From Burkholderiales bacterium (lineage in GTDB: Bacteria > Pseudomonadota > Gammaproteobacteria > Burkholderiales > Burkholderiaceae_C), in contig SBFU01000312.1 in NCBI GenBank assembly GCA_006227785.1, forward strand, positions 1-8,554: a stretch of 8,554 nucleotides of DNA. Reading direction: 5' to 3'. The translations under genes and the position numbers were made by a program. Below, piece by piece: positions 6,352 through 8,554 of the stretch. Each line of letters starts with the position of its first letter. Position 1 is the first letter of the stretch. Under the pieces are notes generated by a model. That model saw only the letters and a program-made list of their open reading frames with translations. It searched no databases and had not been told where the DNA came from.

Positions 6352-7345
6352 AGGTTTCTCCCAGCCAGTTCATGTCCTGTCCGCGCAGGCTGCGCTGGAT
6401 CCGCAGTGCGTACTTGCCCTTGTGTGTTCCGTATTGGCACTCGAACACCGGAACACCTTCGATGTGGGCCTGGATTGAGGGGTTGCGATCGAGCTCGATG
6501 AAATCGCCCACCTGCATGGCCAGCAACTGCTCGATGGTGGCGTCGGTGCGCGCCAGTTCGGCCACCATGGTCAGCTCGGCGGCCTGGATCTCGTGGCTGA
6601 GCACCTTGATCCAGCGGCGGTCCACCTCGATGGCATCGCCCTGGACGCTCGAATACAGCACGTCGCGGATCGGCTCCAGGGTGGCGTAGGGAATGCAGAT
6701 GTGCAGCGACCCGGTGATGTCGCCGATCTCCAGCGTGAAGCTGGTGGAGACCACGATCTCGCTCGGGGTGGCAATGGTGGCGAACTGGGGTTGCATTTCC
6801 GAGCGCTGGTAGACCAGCTCCAGCGGATACACGCCGACCCAGGCCTTCTTGTATTCCTCGGATATGACGTCGACCAGGCGGGTGATCACGCGCTGCTCGG
6901 TGGCGGAGAAGTCGCGCCCTTCAATCCGGGTCTGGAACTTGCCATTGCCACCGAAGAGGCTGTCGATCACGCCGAACAGCAGGGTGGGTTCGCACACCAC
7001 CAGACCATTGCCGCGCAGAGGGCGGATGGCCATGATGTTGAAATTGGTCGGCACCACCAGCTCGCGCAGGAAGGCGTTGTACTTCTGAACCTGCACCGCG
7101 CCGACCGAGATCTCGGGGCTGCGGCGGATGAAGTTGAACAGGCCCAGCCGCAGGTTGCGCGAGAAACGTTCGTTGACCACCTCCATGGTCGGCATGCGTC
7201 CGCGGACGATGCGTTCCTGGCTGGCCAGGTTGTATTCGCGGATCGCGCCGGCGGGCACATCTTCTTTGGCCAGTTTCTGGCTTTCGCCGGTGACGCCCTC
7301 CAGCAGGGCATCGATCTCGTCTTGTGACAGGAAGGCTTCGGACAT
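6341..7345 (-). CDS. fliM: FliM, flagellar motor switch protein
   Basis: FliM is the C-ring protein that receives CheY-P. The protein is 334 residues, the usual length. The N-terminal CheY-binding peptide is clear: LSQDEIDALLEGV (residues 6-18). The middle domain (about 45-230) contains LFGGNGKF, with the GGNG motif at 132-135 that contacts FliG. The C-terminal SpoA domain (about 250-325) includes LLAMQVGDFIELDR and VFECQYGTHKGKYALRI. The intact CheY-binding peptide ties this gene to cheY in the same window. The start is supported by AGGGG about 7 bases upstream. It follows fliL by 15 bases. Confidence 0.97.
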   Translation of the reverse strand: MSEAFLSQDEIDALLEGVTGESQKLAKEDVPAGAIREYNLASQERIVRGRMPTMEVVNERFSRNLRLGLFNFIRRSPEISVGAVQVQKYNAFLRELVVPTNFNIMAIRPLRGNGLVVCEPTLLFGVIDSLFGGNGKFQTRIEGRDFSATEQRVITRLVDVISEEYKKAWVGVYPLELVYQRSEMQPQFATIATPSEIVVSTSFTLEIGDITGSLHICIPYATLEPIRDVLYSSVQGDAIEVDRRWIKVLSHEIQAAELTMVAELARTDATIEQLLAMQVGDFIELDRNPSIQAHIEGVPVFECQYGTHKGKYALRIQRSLRGQDMNWLGETYVN

Positions 7346-7360
7346 GGCGGCCCCTGGGAA

Positions 7361-7930
7361 TCACTGGACGATGAAGCTGGAGAACAGCACGGCCTGGATC
7401 GGGTTGGGCGGCGCGCGGCGGCGGCGCTTGGTGCTCTTGCCCTCATCCTCGACCTCGTCATCGACCTCGTAGCCCATGATGTCCGATATCTCGCCGATGA
7501 TGTCTTTCGACAGCTTGTTCTTGCCCTCGATCTGCAACACATCGTCCGAGGTCCGCTGCGAGATCAGCATGAGGATGGCCGAGCGGATGCTGGGCATGTA
7601 GACCTTCATGTCGTCGCCGGTCTTGGCGTCCTGCAGCTGCAGGGTGATGCCCAGCTGGACAAAGCGGTTGCCCCCGGCGTCGGCGAGGTTGACCACCATG
7701 TTCTCCAGCGGCAGGAAGACCGGCGGTGTCGAGGGCCGTCCCTGGCTCTGCGCGGCCACCGGCTCGTCCTCATAGCCCTCTTCGTCCTCGGCCGTGTTCT
7801 TCTTCAGCAGGAACAGGGCGGCGCCGGCACCGATCAGGGCCAGCAGGACGACGCCCAAAATGATGAACAGGAGCTTCTTGCTCTTGGGTTTGGCGGCGGT
7901 GGCGTTGTCGGCGGTGGCAGCTGCGCTCAT
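7361..7930 (-). CDS. fliL: FliL, flagellar basal-body associated protein
   Basis: FliL is a single-pass inner-membrane protein that surrounds the stator and supports torque and motility. The protein is 189 residues. A basic N-terminus (KPKSKK) precedes a membrane helix (about 20-42). An acidic linker (AEDEEGYEDE, 47-56) follows, then the periplasmic FliL domain from about 70, with FLPLENMVVNLADAGGNRFVQ in outline and SIRSAILMLISQRTSDDV (114-131). Near the end, a charged stretch (155-172: acidic, then KSTKRRRR) separates the domain from the typical C-terminal strand IQAVLFSSFIVQ. The start at 7930 is supported by GGAG 7 or so bases upstream. It is the first gene of the fliLMNOPQR run, preceded by a terminator and a probable promoter region. 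Confidence 0.95.
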   Translation of the reverse strand: MSAAATADNATAAKPKSKKLLFIILGVVLLALIGAGAALFLLKKNTAEDEEGYEDEPVAAQSQGRPSTPPVFLPLENMVVNLADAGGNRFVQLGITLQLQDAKTGDDMKVYMPSIRSAILMLISQRTSDDVLQIEGKNKLSKDIIGEISDIMGYEVDDEVEDEGKSTKRRRRAPPNPIQAVLFSSFIVQ

Positions 7931-8030
7931 GGGGGACTCCAGTCAGGGTGGTCAGGTGACCGCACCCGGGACGCCTTTCGGCGGTTTCACTGGGGTCATT
8001 ATTCGACGGCGCTGGTGGCGCCGTTCACAG
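7931..8030 (-). promoter_or_regulatory. fliL leader: candidate promoter and inverted repeats
   Basis: This 100-base gap after the fliK terminator should hold the promoter for fliLMNOPQR. On the minus strand AATAAT (8003-7998) matches the sigma70 -10 element at five of six bases, with only a poor -35. A second candidate, sigma28-like, is TAAT followed 15 bases later by GCCGAAAG (7985-7978 region), six of eight matches. A perfect 7-base inverted repeat (ACGGCGC/GCGCCGT, 8006-8024, 5-base loop) lies immediately upstream of the AATAAT. A shorter palindrome (GGTCA-2-TGACC) is at 7950-7961. Which element is used cannot be settled by eye. Confidence 0.4.
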
Positions 8031-8055
8031 GAAAAGGACCGGAAAACCGGCCTTT
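8031..8055 (-). terminator. Rho-independent terminator after fliK
   Basis: Read on the minus strand, GGCCGG (8052-8047), loop TTTT, CCGGTCC (8042-8036, one G-T wobble), then TTTT (8035-8032). The hairpin begins about 10 bases after the fliK stop. The U tract is short, so termination may be partial. It separates fliK from fliL in transcription. Confidence 0.65.
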
Positions 8056-8062
8056 ACCCGCT

Positions 8063-8554
8063 TCAAACGAACAGGTCGAGCGACGACCTGCCGTCGGCGG
8101 CAGGTCGCCTGGGCAGGGCGGCCGCGGCATCGGCGACGCCGGGCGCTGCCGGCGAGGCATCCGGCCGTCGGGAGGGCGCCGAGGCCTGTCCCTGCGACTG
8201 GCGGTCCGGCACGGCCTGCCCGCCCACCGACAGACCGGCCAGCTGCATGCCGCTGCGCTGCAGCAGGTCCGACAGGGTCTGGCCGGCGCTGGCCTGCAGG
8301 CTGGTTCTGGCTTCGGCGTTGTCGGTCCGGAAATCGATGTTCACCTCCTGCCCGCGCAGGCTCAGCTCGATGTCGATGGCCTCCTCGCCGTCCTGTCCGA
8401 CGCGCAAGCTGGCCTGGCGCAGCCCGCCCGGGGTCCAGGAGCGCAGCTCCTCCTCGTGTGTCTGCTCGGTTTCCGTCCCCGACGGCGGGGCCGCGAAATC
8501 GGTCACCTCCTCGGTCATGGCGCTGTCTTCAGCGGCGGTCAGACCAGCGGGATC
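8063..8554 (-). CDS. fliK: FliK, hook-length control protein, C-terminal part (cut by window edge)
   Basis: FliK is a secreted ruler that stops hook growth and switches export specificity through FlhB. Only the last 163 residues are here, and the reading frame stays open to the right edge, so the ATG at 8518 is probably internal. Residues in the visible part from about GLRQASLRV to LAGLSVGG form the compact FliK C-terminal domain: strand pairs (DIELSLRGQEVNIDFRT), then a helix (ARTSLQASAGQTLSDLLQRSG) and a closing strand. The Gly/Ser/Ala/Pro-rich tail ends in SSLDLFV, as in FliK of Burkholderiales. The LNPxxLG-type motif common in other FliK proteins is absent. Position just before fliL supports the name. 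The N-terminal ruler region lies outside the window. Confidence 0.82.
   Translation of the reverse strand, partial: DPAGLTAAEDSAMTEEVTDFAAPPSGTETEQTHEEELRSWTPGGLRQASLRVGQDGEEAIDIELSLRGQEVNIDFRTDNAEARTSLQASAGQTLSDLLQRSGMQLAGLSVGGQAVPDRQSQGQASAPSRRPDASPAAPGVADAAAALPRRPAADGRSSLDLFV

Noticed and set aside
6593..7327. Plus-strand open frame opposite fliM
   Set aside because: Mirror frame of a strongly conserved gene; no independent evidence for coding.

Overview
This window is a flagellar and chemotaxis locus from a GC-rich betaproteobacterium. The best fit is Burkholderiales, possibly Comamonadaceae or a close relative. This rests on gene order, codon use and the style of FliK and FliL (FliK ends in SLDLFV; FliL has a short insert before its C-terminus), not on any marker gene. 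No mobile element, CRISPR array, rRNA or tRNA gene was seen.

Layout from high to low coordinates, minus strand. The 3' part of fliK (8063-8554, cut by the window edge) is followed by a good intrinsic terminator at about 8031-8055. After a short leader come fliL, fliM, fliN, fliO, fliP, fliQ and fliR (7930 down to 3724), tightly packed with small gaps or overlaps. Further left on the same strand is a chemotaxis block: a short CheZ-like protein (918-1367), cheY (485-847) and the 5' end of cheA (1-451, cut by the window edge). A sigma28-type promoter candidate lies just upstream of the CheZ-like gene.

Between the two minus-strand blocks sits a plus-strand group of three genes. They are a soluble kinase with a receiver domain in place of a sensor domain (1528-2664), a translationally coupled NarL/FixJ-type response regulator (2642-3271), and a small predicted lipoprotein (3291-3716) that converges on fliR with a 7-base gap.

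How the genes work together: FliO, FliP, FliQ and FliR build the core of the flagellar export gate. FliM and FliN form the switch/C-ring, FliL supports the stator-rotor interface, and FliK sets hook length. CheA phosphorylates CheY, which binds FliM. The CheZ-like protein probably dephosphorylates CheY. The receiver-kinase/regulator pair has no visible sensor, so its input may come by phosphotransfer onto its receiver, with CheA as one candidate donor. That would link chemotaxis signalling to transcription, but this is inference. It is the least explained part of the window.
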